From NCBI GenBank assembly GCA_021776515.1, contig JAJFFS010000008.1:124001-188000 (forward strand): a stretch of 64,000 nucleotides of DNA. Direction: 5' to 3'. The DNA is from Robiginitomaculum sp. Its GTDB lineage: Bacteria; Pseudomonadota; Alphaproteobacteria; Caulobacterales; Maricaulaceae. Each line of letters opens with the position of its first letter. Within the stretch, counting starts at the first letter, position 1. The translations under genes were made by a program, and so were the position numbers. Positions 27,774 through 36,064 of the stretch are shown in pieces. A model generated the notes under the pieces. It had not been told where the DNA came from and ran no database searches. It saw only the letters and a list, made by a program, of their open reading frames with translations.

Positions 27774-28205
27774 ATGAAGAAATTACTGATAACTGCCGGA
27801 TTAAGTCTGGTCCTTGCCGCACCGGCGTTTGCTGGTTCCCGCCACGCTCATGACCGTAACCATGATTATAATCTATTTGTGGTTGCTGATGAAAACACCG
27901 ATAGTGCCATTTTTGTAATCACGCATGATGGCGAAACCGTGGCGATTGAGGTGTTTGACGATGACGAGGATGCACGCTGGTTAAAGGATAAAGTTGGCCT
28001 GAACGTCCTGGCGCAGGCTGAGGATGAATTTGGCCCAATAGGTGAAGGTAAAGGAAAAGGCTTTGCTTTTTCAATCAATGATGATGAAGTGCATATTGCT
28101 TTTCCGCTTCTGTTTTTCAAACATATTTCCATCCGTGCATCAGATGATGAGGATGAAGCGCCGCGAGCCATGCGCAAAAAAATGAAAAAAGAGTTGGAGT
28201 TGTAA
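27774..28205 (+). CDS. Secreted acidic protein of unknown function
   Basis: A 143-residue protein with a clear Sec signal peptide (LLITAGLSLVLAAPAFA) and a strongly acidic mature part (FDDDEDARW, SDDEDEAPR), ending in a Lys/Glu-rich tail. GGAG lies 6 bases before the ATG. It contains repeated His-Asp pairs near the mature N-terminus (RHAHDRNHDYN), which might bind metal. No family was recognised. It is monocistronic by position. Confidence 0.6.
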   Translation: MKKLLITAGLSLVLAAPAFAGSRHAHDRNHDYNLFVVADENTDSAIFVITHDGETVAIEVFDDDEDARWLKDKVGLNVLAQAEDEFGPIGEGKGKGFAFSINDDEVHIAFPLLFFKHISIRASDDEDEAPRAMRKKMKKELEL

Positions 28206-28463
28206 TAAGGCGCAGTGCGAACAATATGGTTTGAAATCTATTTATTCAGGCCTGTTTGATAGCTTCATTTCTTGGTGCATTGTCATATTGATGACGCATC
28301 ACCAAAGCATTGTACAAAAGCACGCAATGCGGGCTTTTGCATAGCCTGCGCCACGGCTTGTCGTGATTTGCAATCTAATGTGTACCCCGATTTGCAAAGA
28401 ATGGTTTACCCATAAAACTGCCCTGCTATAAGGCATCAGCGCAGGCCAATGTGGGTATTCAGA
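28206..28463. other. Intergenic region before the nucleotide-sugar genes
   Basis: About 250 A/T-rich bases with no open frame of note, no tRNA-like T-arm and no clear hairpin. It presumably holds the promoter of the aminotransferase/dehydrogenase pair. Confidence 0.3.
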
Positions 28464-29591
28464 ATGAGCATAGCCTTTATAGACTTGCAGGCGCAGCGCG
28501 CCCGCATTGAAGATAAAATCAATGCCGCTATAGCCAATGTGCTTGATGAAGGCCGGTTTGTCATGGGATCGCATGTGGCGGCTTTTGAGGCGCAATTGGC
28601 CAGCTTTGGTCAGGCCAGACACGTCCTTGGGTGTGGTAACGGCACAGATGCACTGGCGCTTCCCCTGATGGCCTGGGGCGTTGGAGCGGGTGATGCGGTT
28701 CTCTGCCCAAGTTTTACATTCGCCGCCACGGGCGAGATTATTCCCTGGTTTGGTGCAACACCTGTTTTTGTTGATATTTTGCCGGACACCTACAATATTG
28801 ACCCGGTCAAACTTGAAGCCAGTATTGAGAAAATCAAGGCCGAGGGGAGGTTAACCCCCAAGGTTATTATTGCCGTAGATTTATTTGGGCAACCCGCTGA
28901 TTACCCTGCCCTTTCTGCGATTGCCAAAAAACACCAGATGAAGCTGATCTCAGATTCGGCGCAGGCTTTCGGGTGCACCTTAAATGGCCACCACCCCTTG
29001 CATTGGGCCGATGTTGCGACAACAAGTTTTTTCCCCGCAAAGCCATTGGGTTGCTATGGAGATGGCGGTGCTGTGTTGACCAATTGTGATGAAACGGCAG
29101 AAATTATTCGCTCTCTCCGCGTTCATGGCGAAGGTCATGATAAATATGACAACATCCGCATCGGCATGAACTCTCGTCTTGATACACTGCAAGCGGCGAT
29201 ACTGATTGAGAAACTTGCCATTTTTGCTAGCGAAATTGAGCGCCGTAATGTGATCGCCACGCGCTATTGCGATCATTTGCAAGGCGTTGTTGGCAATGTG
29301 CCGACAATCATTGAGGGCGGTATTTCAACATGGGCGCAATTTACTATCGAGCATGATGATCGCGATGGTCTGGCCGCACACTTAAAAGCCCATGGCGTGC
29401 CAAGCGCAATATATTACCCTAAACCCATGCACATGCAGATGGCCTATAAAGGGTTTCCTGTTGGTGCTGGTGGGTTGAGTGTCTCGGAAGCCAAGGCAAC
29501 ACGTGTGATTTCATTGCCGATGCATCCCTATCTGGATATAAACACCCAAGATGCCATTATACAGGCTGTGTGTGGTTTCAATCACCATTAA
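28464..29591 (+). CDS. DegT/DnrJ/EryC1/StrS-family sugar aminotransferase (WbpE-like)
   Basis: A PLP-dependent nucleotide-sugar aminotransferase of about 375 residues. It opens with MSIAFIDLQAQRARIEDKI, as WbpE-type enzymes do. It has the GCGNGTDALALPL cofactor loop and the PLP lysine in SFFPAKPLGCYGDGGA. WbpE acts on UDP-3-keto-GlcNAcA, the product chain started by WbpA. The next gene is WbpA-like, so the pair may make UDP-GlcNAc(3NAc)A-type sugars for surface polysaccharide. The in-frame ATG 28449 adds five residues, but the family start fits ATG 28464. No glycosyltransferases are nearby. Confidence 0.87.
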   Translation: MSIAFIDLQAQRARIEDKINAAIANVLDEGRFVMGSHVAAFEAQLASFGQARHVLGCGNGTDALALPLMAWGVGAGDAVLCPSFTFAATGEIIPWFGATPVFVDILPDTYNIDPVKLEASIEKIKAEGRLTPKVIIAVDLFGQPADYPALSAIAKKHQMKLISDSAQAFGCTLNGHHPLHWADVATTSFFPAKPLGCYGDGGAVLTNCDETAEIIRSLRVHGEGHDKYDNIRIGMNSRLDTLQAAILIEKLAIFASEIERRNVIATRYCDHLQGVVGNVPTIIEGGISTWAQFTIEHDDRDGLAAHLKAHGVPSAIYYPKPMHMQMAYKGFPVGAGGLSVSEAKATRVISLPMHPYLDINTQDAIIQAVCGFNHH

Positions 29592-29631
29592 TGTGCCAGA
29601 ATAAAATAGAACAAATCAAAAGGACAAATTA

Positions 29632-30990
29632 ATGAACGCCCCAGATACCAGTCAGGCCAGTGTGCCTCTTAAAGCTTTGAGCGAGGACTTTGTTCGTAAA
29701 GCGACAGACAGGGAATTGCGGGTTGGCATTGTAGGGCTTGGCTATGTTGGTTTGCCGCTGGCCGAGGCTTTTGTACGCGAGGGTTTAGCCGTCGTGGGCT
29801 TTGATATTGATGCGACCAAAGTCAAAGTGCTGGATGAAGGAAGATCTTATATCAAGCATATCCCGGATGAAAGAATTTCGGCTATGTATGGTAGTGGGAA
29901 ATTTCTAGCAACAACGGATTTTAATAACCTTCGTCAGGTTGATGCTGTTTTGATTTGTGTGCCAACCCCATTGGGCGCGCATCGTGAACCGGATCTTTCC
30001 TTTGTAATAGCGACAACAGAAACCATCGCCAGACATGTGCAAGTTGGTCAATTAATAGCCCTGGAATCAACAACATACCCGGGTACTTCTGAAGAAATTT
30101 TGCAACCTATTCTGGAGCGTAGCGGCCTTCGCGCAGGTGTGGATTTTGGCCTTGCCTATTCACCTGAGCGTGAAGATCCGGGTAATGCGGAGTATGGCAC
30201 CTCTTCTATTCCCAAAGTGGTTGGCGCGTCTTCTGATTATGAGCGGGCCATGGCAAACGCGCTTTATGGCACCATTGTCCCCACTGTGCCGGTGCCAAAT
30301 CTGCGAACGGCAGAGGCGGTAAAGCTTACCGAGAACATTTTTCGCGCTGTCAATATTGCCCTCGTGAATGAGCTTAAAGTTGTCTATGGCGCCATGGACA
30401 TTGATGTCTGGGAAGTTATTGAGGCCGCAAAAACCAAGCCGTTTGGTTATATGGCATTTTACCCTGGCCCAGGCCTTGGGGGGCACTGCATTCCTATTGA
30501 TCCGTTTTATCTGACATGGAAAGCCCGCGCGTACGGGCTAAATACGCGTTTTATAGAGCTTGCGGGGGAAATAAACTCGAATATGCCGGGGCATGTTATT
30601 GATCGGCTGGCTGAGGCCATGAATGAAAAGCTTGGGCTTGCGATGAGGGGGGCCAAGGTATTGATTATCGGGTTGGCATATAAGAAAAATGTAGACGATA
30701 TGCGGGAAAGCCCTGCGCTGGAATTCATTGATAAACTAAGGGAGCGCGGCATGGAGGTTGAATATTATGACCCCTATATTCCCATTGCGCCATCAATCCG
30801 TGAACACCCGGAAGTCGAGGGTATGCAATCAATCGAATGGAATGAGGAAGCGCTTGGCAAGTTTGATGTGGCACTGATTGCTACTGACCATGATAATGTT
30901 GATTATGCACCACTTCTGCGCGCGGTTGATCTGGTGGTGGATACCCGTAATGCCATTAAACAAAAAATAGAAAAAGTAGTGCGCGCCTGA
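29632..30990 (+). CDS. Nucleotide-sugar dehydrogenase (UDP-GlcNAc 6-dehydrogenase, WbpA-like)
   Basis: A 452-residue UDP-glucose/GDP-mannose dehydrogenase-family enzyme that oxidises the sugar C6 to a carboxylate with two NAD+. Signatures: GIVGLGYVGLPLAEAF (Rossmann), AVLICVPTPLGAHREPDLSF, catalytic Cys in PGLGGHCIPIDPFYLTW and the YKKNVDDMRESPAL segment near the C-terminal domain. It is separated by 40 bases from the aminotransferase gene. The UDP-GlcNAc substrate is inferred from similarity to WbpA and from its partner gene. Confidence 0.9.
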   Translation: MNAPDTSQASVPLKALSEDFVRKATDRELRVGIVGLGYVGLPLAEAFVREGLAVVGFDIDATKVKVLDEGRSYIKHIPDERISAMYGSGKFLATTDFNNLRQVDAVLICVPTPLGAHREPDLSFVIATTETIARHVQVGQLIALESTTYPGTSEEILQPILERSGLRAGVDFGLAYSPEREDPGNAEYGTSSIPKVVGASSDYERAMANALYGTIVPTVPVPNLRTAEAVKLTENIFRAVNIALVNELKVVYGAMDIDVWEVIEAAKTKPFGYMAFYPGPGLGGHCIPIDPFYLTWKARAYGLNTRFIELAGEINSNMPGHVIDRLAEAMNEKLGLAMRGAKVLIIGLAYKKNVDDMRESPALEFIDKLRERGMEVEYYDPYIPIAPSIREHPEVEGMQSIEWNEEALGKFDVALIATDHDNVDYAPLLRAVDLVVDTRNAIKQKIEKVVRA

Positions 30991-31377
30991 AGCTTATCTT
31001 TGCAGGCCGGGCAGGGCAAAGCGTGCAAGCACATCTGGCAAGATACCTGGTAAACTTTTGACCTGAATTACCCTGAATTTCTTGCGAAGTTCATGATAAT
31101 TCCGGAAAGTATCTTGAGGTGCGGGGCAGGATTTTTGTCTGCAAACTCTAAGATATGCAGCTCATCAAACGCCCTGAAAAATCACGGGCAGATATGTGGT
31201 AATTGGCCAACAATTTCTTGACAGGGCATTATAGATCACCTAGAGCTGACTAATTGATTAGTTACTATGCTCGGTTATTGCATTGTCTGTAAATTTTTTT
31301 CAACATAGCCGCAATGATGAAAACCATTTCGGCAAAATTGTAGACTACAGGATCAACCAGAGGCTGAAATATATTTT
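30991..31377. other. Intergenic region with promoter and operator of the TetR/demethylation operon
   Basis: A 387-base gap without coding potential. Near its right end TTGACA (31218-31223) is followed after 17 bases by a weak -10 (TAGAGC) and immediately by the palindrome at 31247-31264. The first 200 bases show nothing I can name. Confidence 0.45.
31247..31264. promoter_or_regulatory. Palindromic operator candidate for the BetI-like TetR regulator
   Basis: TGACTAATTGATTAGTTA is an inverted repeat with 7 of 8 matching arm positions around a central TG, 114 bases upstream of the TetR start and just after a possible promoter. Related sequences occur upstream of the TonB receptor gene (44663-44680 and 44758-44771). 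That suggests a shared operator. Confidence 0.6.
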
Positions 31378-31974
31378 ATGACCAATAGAGGCCGCGCCAA
31401 CGATACATCGCAGACGATTATAAACGGAACGCTTTCTGCAATGGCAGATGAGAGTATATCCAACCTGACCACAAAATCTATTAGCAAGAAGGCCGGCGTT
31501 TCTACTGCTGCAATTCACTATTTTTTTGAAACAAAAGAAAAATTGATTTATCATTCATTTGTTTTTGTCATCAGAAGTATACGCCGAGAAATGCTTCGGG
31601 TGAGAAAGGCTGAAAAAGACCCCATCGATCGGGTAAGAGAAGCCATAAGAGTGCATTTCAGCTCAACCCATTTATCCCAGGAAGCCGCCAGTATCTGGCC
31701 ACAACTATGGGTATATTCCACATATCACGCGGAAACAGCTCGCCTTTTTAAGGTTTTTGGCGCCCGTATGATTTCTAATTTCACCTATGATCTATGTCAG
31801 GCTGGCCTTAGCCGTCGTAAGGCCCGCTCGGCGGCGATAAAAATACGGGCCTTAATTATTGGTCTTTGGGTTGAAAAACAAATTTCAAAAAACGTAAGCC
31901 CGGGTGAGTGCTGGAAAATTTTTGATACACTTTTAATGGATCTGACTGCTGAAGCAGAAAAAAGCACTGCTTAG
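31378..31974 (+). CDS. TetR-family regulator, BetI-like
   Basis: A 198-residue repressor. The N-terminal HTH is TTKSISKKAGVSTAAIHYFF followed by ETKEKLIYHSF. The ligand-binding domain resembles BetI (WPQLWVYSTYHAETARLFKV, IRALIIGLWVEKQIS). BetI senses choline and controls betaine genes. Here the regulator lies 35 bases upstream of demethylation genes, so the ligand may be betaine, dimethylglycine or choline. It probably controls itself and the downstream operon through the palindrome at 31247. The Shine-Dalgarno is weak. Confidence 0.83.
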   Translation: MTNRGRANDTSQTIINGTLSAMADESISNLTTKSISKKAGVSTAAIHYFFETKEKLIYHSFVFVIRSIRREMLRVRKAEKDPIDRVREAIRVHFSSTHLSQEAASIWPQLWVYSTYHAETARLFKVFGARMISNFTYDLCQAGLSRRKARSAAIKIRALIIGLWVEKQISKNVSPGECWKIFDTLLMDLTAEAEKSTA

Positions 31975-32009
31975 TCAAACGGTAAAACCACCATACAAGG
32001 AAGTCTGTA

Positions 32010-34475
32010 ATGAGCGATGTCGCTGCGGCTCAAACAATAAAAACTCATGCACGGGTAGTCGTTATTGGTGGTGGTGTTGTGGGTGTTTCCACCTTGTACC
32101 ATTTGGCTAAAAAGGGCTGGTCAGACGTTGTCTTGTGCGAGCGCAATGAGTTGACCTCCGGATCAACCTGGCACGCTGCGGGGCTGCTGCCCTTATTTAA
32201 TATGAGCTATTCCGTTGGGCAGTTACATAAATATTCTGTCGATTTATATGGGCGCCTTGAGGAGGAAACCGGGCAGGATGTGGGATTGCGCACTGTGTCC
32301 AACATTCGCCTGGCGACTAATCAGGACCGGATGGACGAGTACTATCAATATGCAGGCGTGGCACAAACCATAGGTGTGAATGTTGAATTTCTAAGCCCGG
32401 ATGAGGTCGTTGACCTTTGGCCATTTGCTGTAAAAGACGGGTTGGTGGGGGCTATGCGCCACCCTGATGATGGATATGTTCAGCCCGCCGATTTAACCCA
32501 GGCATTTGCCATTGGTGCCCGTGCCAGAGGTGCAAAAATATACCGCAAGACGACGGTTACAGGGATCACGCAATTGCCCGGTGGGGAATGGAAAGTTTCC
32601 ACTGATAAGGGCGATATTGTTTGCGAGCATGTGATTTCTGCAACGGGCAATTTTGCCCGTCAGACCGGTGCGATGGTCGGGCTTGATATTCCTGTTGTCC
32701 CGGTGGAGCACCAATACATTGTTACAGAATCGCACCCTGATATTGTGGCTCGCAAAGCACAAGGTTTGCCAGAACTCGGCGTCTTGAGAGAGTCCGATGG
32801 TTCATGGTATATGCGCGAAGAGGCAGGGGGATTAATCCTTGGCCCATACGAAAAGGGCGCGCCGGCCTGCTATGTGGATGGGCCAGCCAAAGATGCCGAA
32901 TATGAATTGTTTCAGGAAGATATAGACCGGCTTATCCCGTATATTGAATCTGCTATTCGCCGTGTTCCCATCTTTGAAGACCTGGGTATGAAAAAGGTCT
33001 ATAATGGCGCGATTGCCTACACCCCGGATGGGAACCCCATTGTGGGCCCGGCCTGGGGAAAGCGCAATTTCTGGCTCAATGAAGGGCACAGCTTTGGCAT
33101 TACCGCCGCAGGTGGTGCCGGATGGCAATTGGCAGAATGGATCGTAGAGGGTGAACCCAGCGTAGATATGCTGGGCGTAGACCCCAGGCGCTTTGGTAAA
33201 TATGCAACCAAGAGCTATCTCATTGAAAAAAATGAAGAAGCTTATGCCGATGTATTTTCCACTCATTATCCGGATGAAGAACGGGCAGCAGCCCGGCCAT
33301 TACGCACATCGCCCTGCTATGATCGCATGAAAGAGCACGGCGCCGTTTTTGGTCAGCTTTTTGGCTGGGAACGTCCCAACTGGTTTGCCCCAAAGGGTGT
33401 TGATCAAAAAGACGATTGGTCGTTCCGGCGCTCCTCATGGTTTGAGCATGTGGGTAATGAGTGCAAGAATGTTCAGGACAATGTTGGCCTTTTGGATATG
33501 ACGGCCTTTGCCAAATGCCGCATATACGGCCCTGGTGCCACGGACTTCCTGAATTATTTTCTCGCCAACAAAATGCCGGTCAAAATTGGCCGCGTGGGGC
33601 TGGCGCATGGTTTGACCAGTCGCGGCGGTGTTCATTCAGAATTTACTGTGCAACGCGAAGCCGAGGATTGTTATTATCTGGTTTCAGCCGGTGCCTATCA
33701 CCGTTTGGATCATGACTGGCTCAAAAAACATATGCCAACGGATGGGTCTGTTCAATTTGAAGATTTAACCAACGCCAAAGGGGTGCTGGTCGTGGCTGGG
33801 CCGAAGGCGCGGGATCTGTTGCAGCCCTTATGCGGCACGGATCTTTCACATGAGGCCTTTCCCTGGCTCACCGGGCAGGAAACATCAATTGGCCATGCAC
33901 CTGTGAAATTATTACGGGTGAATTTTGTTGGTGAGCTCGGTTGGGAAATCCATCACCCGATTGAATATCAAAATCACATCTTTGATGTTTTGATGAAACA
34001 CGGTGCGCACTATGGATTAAAACCATTTGGTATTCGCGCCATGGACAGCATGAGGGTTGAAAAATCCTACCGTCTGGTTGGTACGGAAATGTCGATTGAA
34101 TATTCAGCGTATGAGTCTGGACTTGGCCGGTTTGTCTCTCGCAAAAAAGAAGATGATTTTATTGGGCGCGATAACCTGTTTGCCTGGGAAGAGCGCGGGG
34201 CTGATAACGCATTTGTCACGATTGAAGTTTTGGATGTCGAGGATGCGGATGTTATTGGCAACAACCCGATTTACGCAGATGGTAATGTTGTTGGCCGCGC
34301 AACAAGTGGGAATTACGGGTTTCGCATTGGCAAATCATTGGCTCTGGGGATGGTTCACCCCAGTCAATCAGCCATAGGGACAAAGCTGGAAATTGACATT
34401 CTCGGCAAGCGCTATGCTGCTGTGGTTTTGGAAGAAAGCCCATATGACCCACAAAATGTGAAACTGAGGTCTTAG
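32010..34475 (+). CDS. Dimethylglycine dehydrogenase-like FAD/folate enzyme
   Basis: An 821-residue fusion. An N-terminal FAD-dependent oxidoreductase domain (about 15-385) has ARVVVIGGGVVGVSTLYHLA and SGSTWHAAGLLP, where His55 matches the His that carries covalent FAD in mammalian DMGDH. A central FAO_M-type linker and a C-terminal GcvT-like folate-binding domain (about 445-815) follow. The family oxidatively demethylates dimethylglycine or sarcosine and hands the methyl to THF as methylene-THF. With soxBDAG next door doing the sarcosine step, dimethylglycine is the likely substrate. It follows the TetR gene by 35 bases. Confidence 0.88.
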   Translation: MSDVAAAQTIKTHARVVVIGGGVVGVSTLYHLAKKGWSDVVLCERNELTSGSTWHAAGLLPLFNMSYSVGQLHKYSVDLYGRLEEETGQDVGLRTVSNIRLATNQDRMDEYYQYAGVAQTIGVNVEFLSPDEVVDLWPFAVKDGLVGAMRHPDDGYVQPADLTQAFAIGARARGAKIYRKTTVTGITQLPGGEWKVSTDKGDIVCEHVISATGNFARQTGAMVGLDIPVVPVEHQYIVTESHPDIVARKAQGLPELGVLRESDGSWYMREEAGGLILGPYEKGAPACYVDGPAKDAEYELFQEDIDRLIPYIESAIRRVPIFEDLGMKKVYNGAIAYTPDGNPIVGPAWGKRNFWLNEGHSFGITAAGGAGWQLAEWIVEGEPSVDMLGVDPRRFGKYATKSYLIEKNEEAYADVFSTHYPDEERAAARPLRTSPCYDRMKEHGAVFGQLFGWERPNWFAPKGVDQKDDWSFRRSSWFEHVGNECKNVQDNVGLLDMTAFAKCRIYGPGATDFLNYFLANKMPVKIGRVGLAHGLTSRGGVHSEFTVQREAEDCYYLVSAGAYHRLDHDWLKKHMPTDGSVQFEDLTNAKGVLVVAGPKARDLLQPLCGTDLSHEAFPWLTGQETSIGHAPVKLLRVNFVGELGWEIHHPIEYQNHIFDVLMKHGAHYGLKPFGIRAMDSMRVEKSYRLVGTEMSIEYSAYESGLGRFVSRKKEDDFIGRDNLFAWEERGADNAFVTIEVLDVEDADVIGNNPIYADGNVVGRATSGNYGFRIGKSLALGMVHPSQSAIGTKLEIDILGKRYAAVVLEESPYDPQNVKLRS

Positions 34476-34484
34476 GGGCTGTGA

Positions 34485-35738
34485 ATGGTAAAGTATTCAG
34501 TAGCTTCACTTTTTGCCAACGCGCTGCACGGTCATAAAAAATGGCCAAAGCAATGGCCTGATGCCGCTCCTAAAAAGGCTTATGATGTTATCATTGTCGG
34601 GGCCGGTGGACATGGGCTTGGCGCTGCATATTACCTGGCCAAAAAGTATGGCGTTACCAATGTCGCCGTTATTGAAAAAGGCTGGCTTGGCGGCGGCAAT
34701 ACCGGGCGTAACACCACCATTATTCGCTCTAACTATCTTTATGATGAAAGCGCCCGCATTTATGATCATGCGGTGGACCTGTGGGACGGACTTAGCCAGG
34801 AGCTGAACTATAACGTCATGTTTTCAAAACGTGGGGTTTTGATGCTGGCCCATTCCGTTCATGACGTACAAAGTTTCCAGCGCCATATTCATGCCAATCG
34901 ATTAAATGGCGTTGATAACCAGTGGTTAACACCAGAACAGGCCAAAGCATTTTGCCCTCCGGTGAACATTTCACCCGGTGCGCGTTACCCGGTACTGGGT
35001 GCGGCTCTGCAACGGCGGGCTGGCACAGCGCGCCATGATACGGTTGCCTGGGGATATGCACGCGCCGCGGCGGCACTGGGGGTTGATATTATCCAGAACT
35101 GCGCGGTGACCGGGATCAGAAGAGGTGCTGATGGTGCGGTTCAGGGCGTGGAAACAGAACGCGGCTTTATTGGTGCAAAAAAGATCGGCGTATCGACGGC
35201 AGGTAACAGCTCGGTTGTGATGCAGATGGCGGACCTCAGATTTCCACTGGAAAGCTATCCCTTGCAGGCGTTGGTGTCTGAGCCAATAAAGCCGGTTATG
35301 CCCTGTGTGGTGATGTCAAATAGTGTCCATGCCTATATTAGCCAGTCTGACAAGGGGGAACTGGTCATCGGGGCCGGGACGGACCAGTATATTTCCTACA
35401 GCCAGCGTGGGGCGCTTCATATTCTGGAGCATACATTGGCTTCGATCTGCGAGATTTTCCCGATATTCAAACGTATGCGCATGCTCAGGTCATGGGGTGG
35501 GGTTGTGGATGTAACACCTGACCGGTCACCAATTTTGGGCAAGACCCCGGTACCGGGGCTTTATGTCAATTGTGGATGGGGTACGGGTGGTTTCAAGGCA
35601 ACGCCGGGTGCCGGTGATTTATTGGCCTATACCATAGCCAAGGATGAACCTCACCCGATTAATGCGCCCTATACCCTGGAGCGTTTTCAGGGCGGGCGCC
35701 TGATAGATGAAGCTGCCGCCGCAGCCGTGGCACATTAG
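34485..35738 (+). CDS. soxB: Sarcosine oxidase subunit beta
   Basis: The flavin subunit of heterotetrameric sarcosine oxidase, 417 residues. It has the FAD Rossmann motif [19 protein letters not shown] and [20 protein letters not shown]. His184 in [14 protein letters not shown] corresponds to the residue that carries covalent FMN in the family. [14 protein letters not shown] near the C-terminus is also typical. The complex oxidises sarcosine to glycine and transfers the methyl as methylene-THF. It starts 9 bases after the DMGDH-like gene and heads soxBDAG. Confidence 0.95.
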   Translation: MVKYSVASLFANALHGHKKWPKQWPDAAPKKAYDVIIVGAGGHGLGAAYYLAKKYGVTNVAVIEKGWLGGGNTGRNTTIIRSNYLYDESARIYDHAVDLWDGLSQELNYNVMFSKRGVLMLAHSVHDVQSFQRHIHANRLNGVDNQWLTPEQAKAFCPPVNISPGARYPVLGAALQRRAGTARHDTVAWGYARAAAALGVDIIQNCAVTGIRRGADGAVQGVETERGFIGAKKIGVSTAGNSSVVMQMADLRFPLESYPLQALVSEPIKPVMPCVVMSNSVHAYISQSDKGELVIGAGTDQYISYSQRGALHILEHTLASICEIFPIFKRMRMLRSWGGVVDVTPDRSPILGKTPVPGLYVNCGWGTGGFKATPGAGDLLAYTIAKDEPHPINAPYTLERFQGGRLIDEAAAAAVAH

Positions 35739-35749
35739 GGGGTGGGGTC

Positions 35750-36064
35750 ATGCTTTTAATTCGGTGTCCGTATTGCGAAGAAGACCGGCCAGAGGTCGAG
35801 TTTTCTTATGCCGGTGAAGCCCATATTGTGCGTCCCGTAGATCCATCCCTGATGGATGATGCGGCCTGGGCAGAATATTTGTTTGTGCGTGATAATGCGC
35901 GGGGCAGACATTACGAGCGCTGGTATCATATTTACGGCTGTGCGCGGTTTTTTAATGCGGTACGTGACACCGTCAGTGATAAATTTTCAATGACCTACAA
36001 AATGGGTCAGCCCCGGCCAACGGACGCAGAAATTACGGAGGCCAACAATGACGGGCTTTCGTAA
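35750..36064 (+). CDS. soxD: Sarcosine oxidase subunit delta
   Basis: The small zinc-binding subunit, 104 residues. Zinc ligands are visible in the N-terminal IRCPYCEEDRPEVEFSY and in the YGCARFFNAVRDTVS segment. It overlaps the start of soxA by 17 bases, and the usual order B-D-A-G is kept. It has a structural role in the sarcosine oxidase complex. Confidence 0.95.
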   Translation: MLLIRCPYCEEDRPEVEFSYAGEAHIVRPVDPSLMDDAAWAEYLFVRDNARGRHYERWYHIYGCARFFNAVRDTVSDKFSMTYKMGQPRPTDAEITEANNDGLS

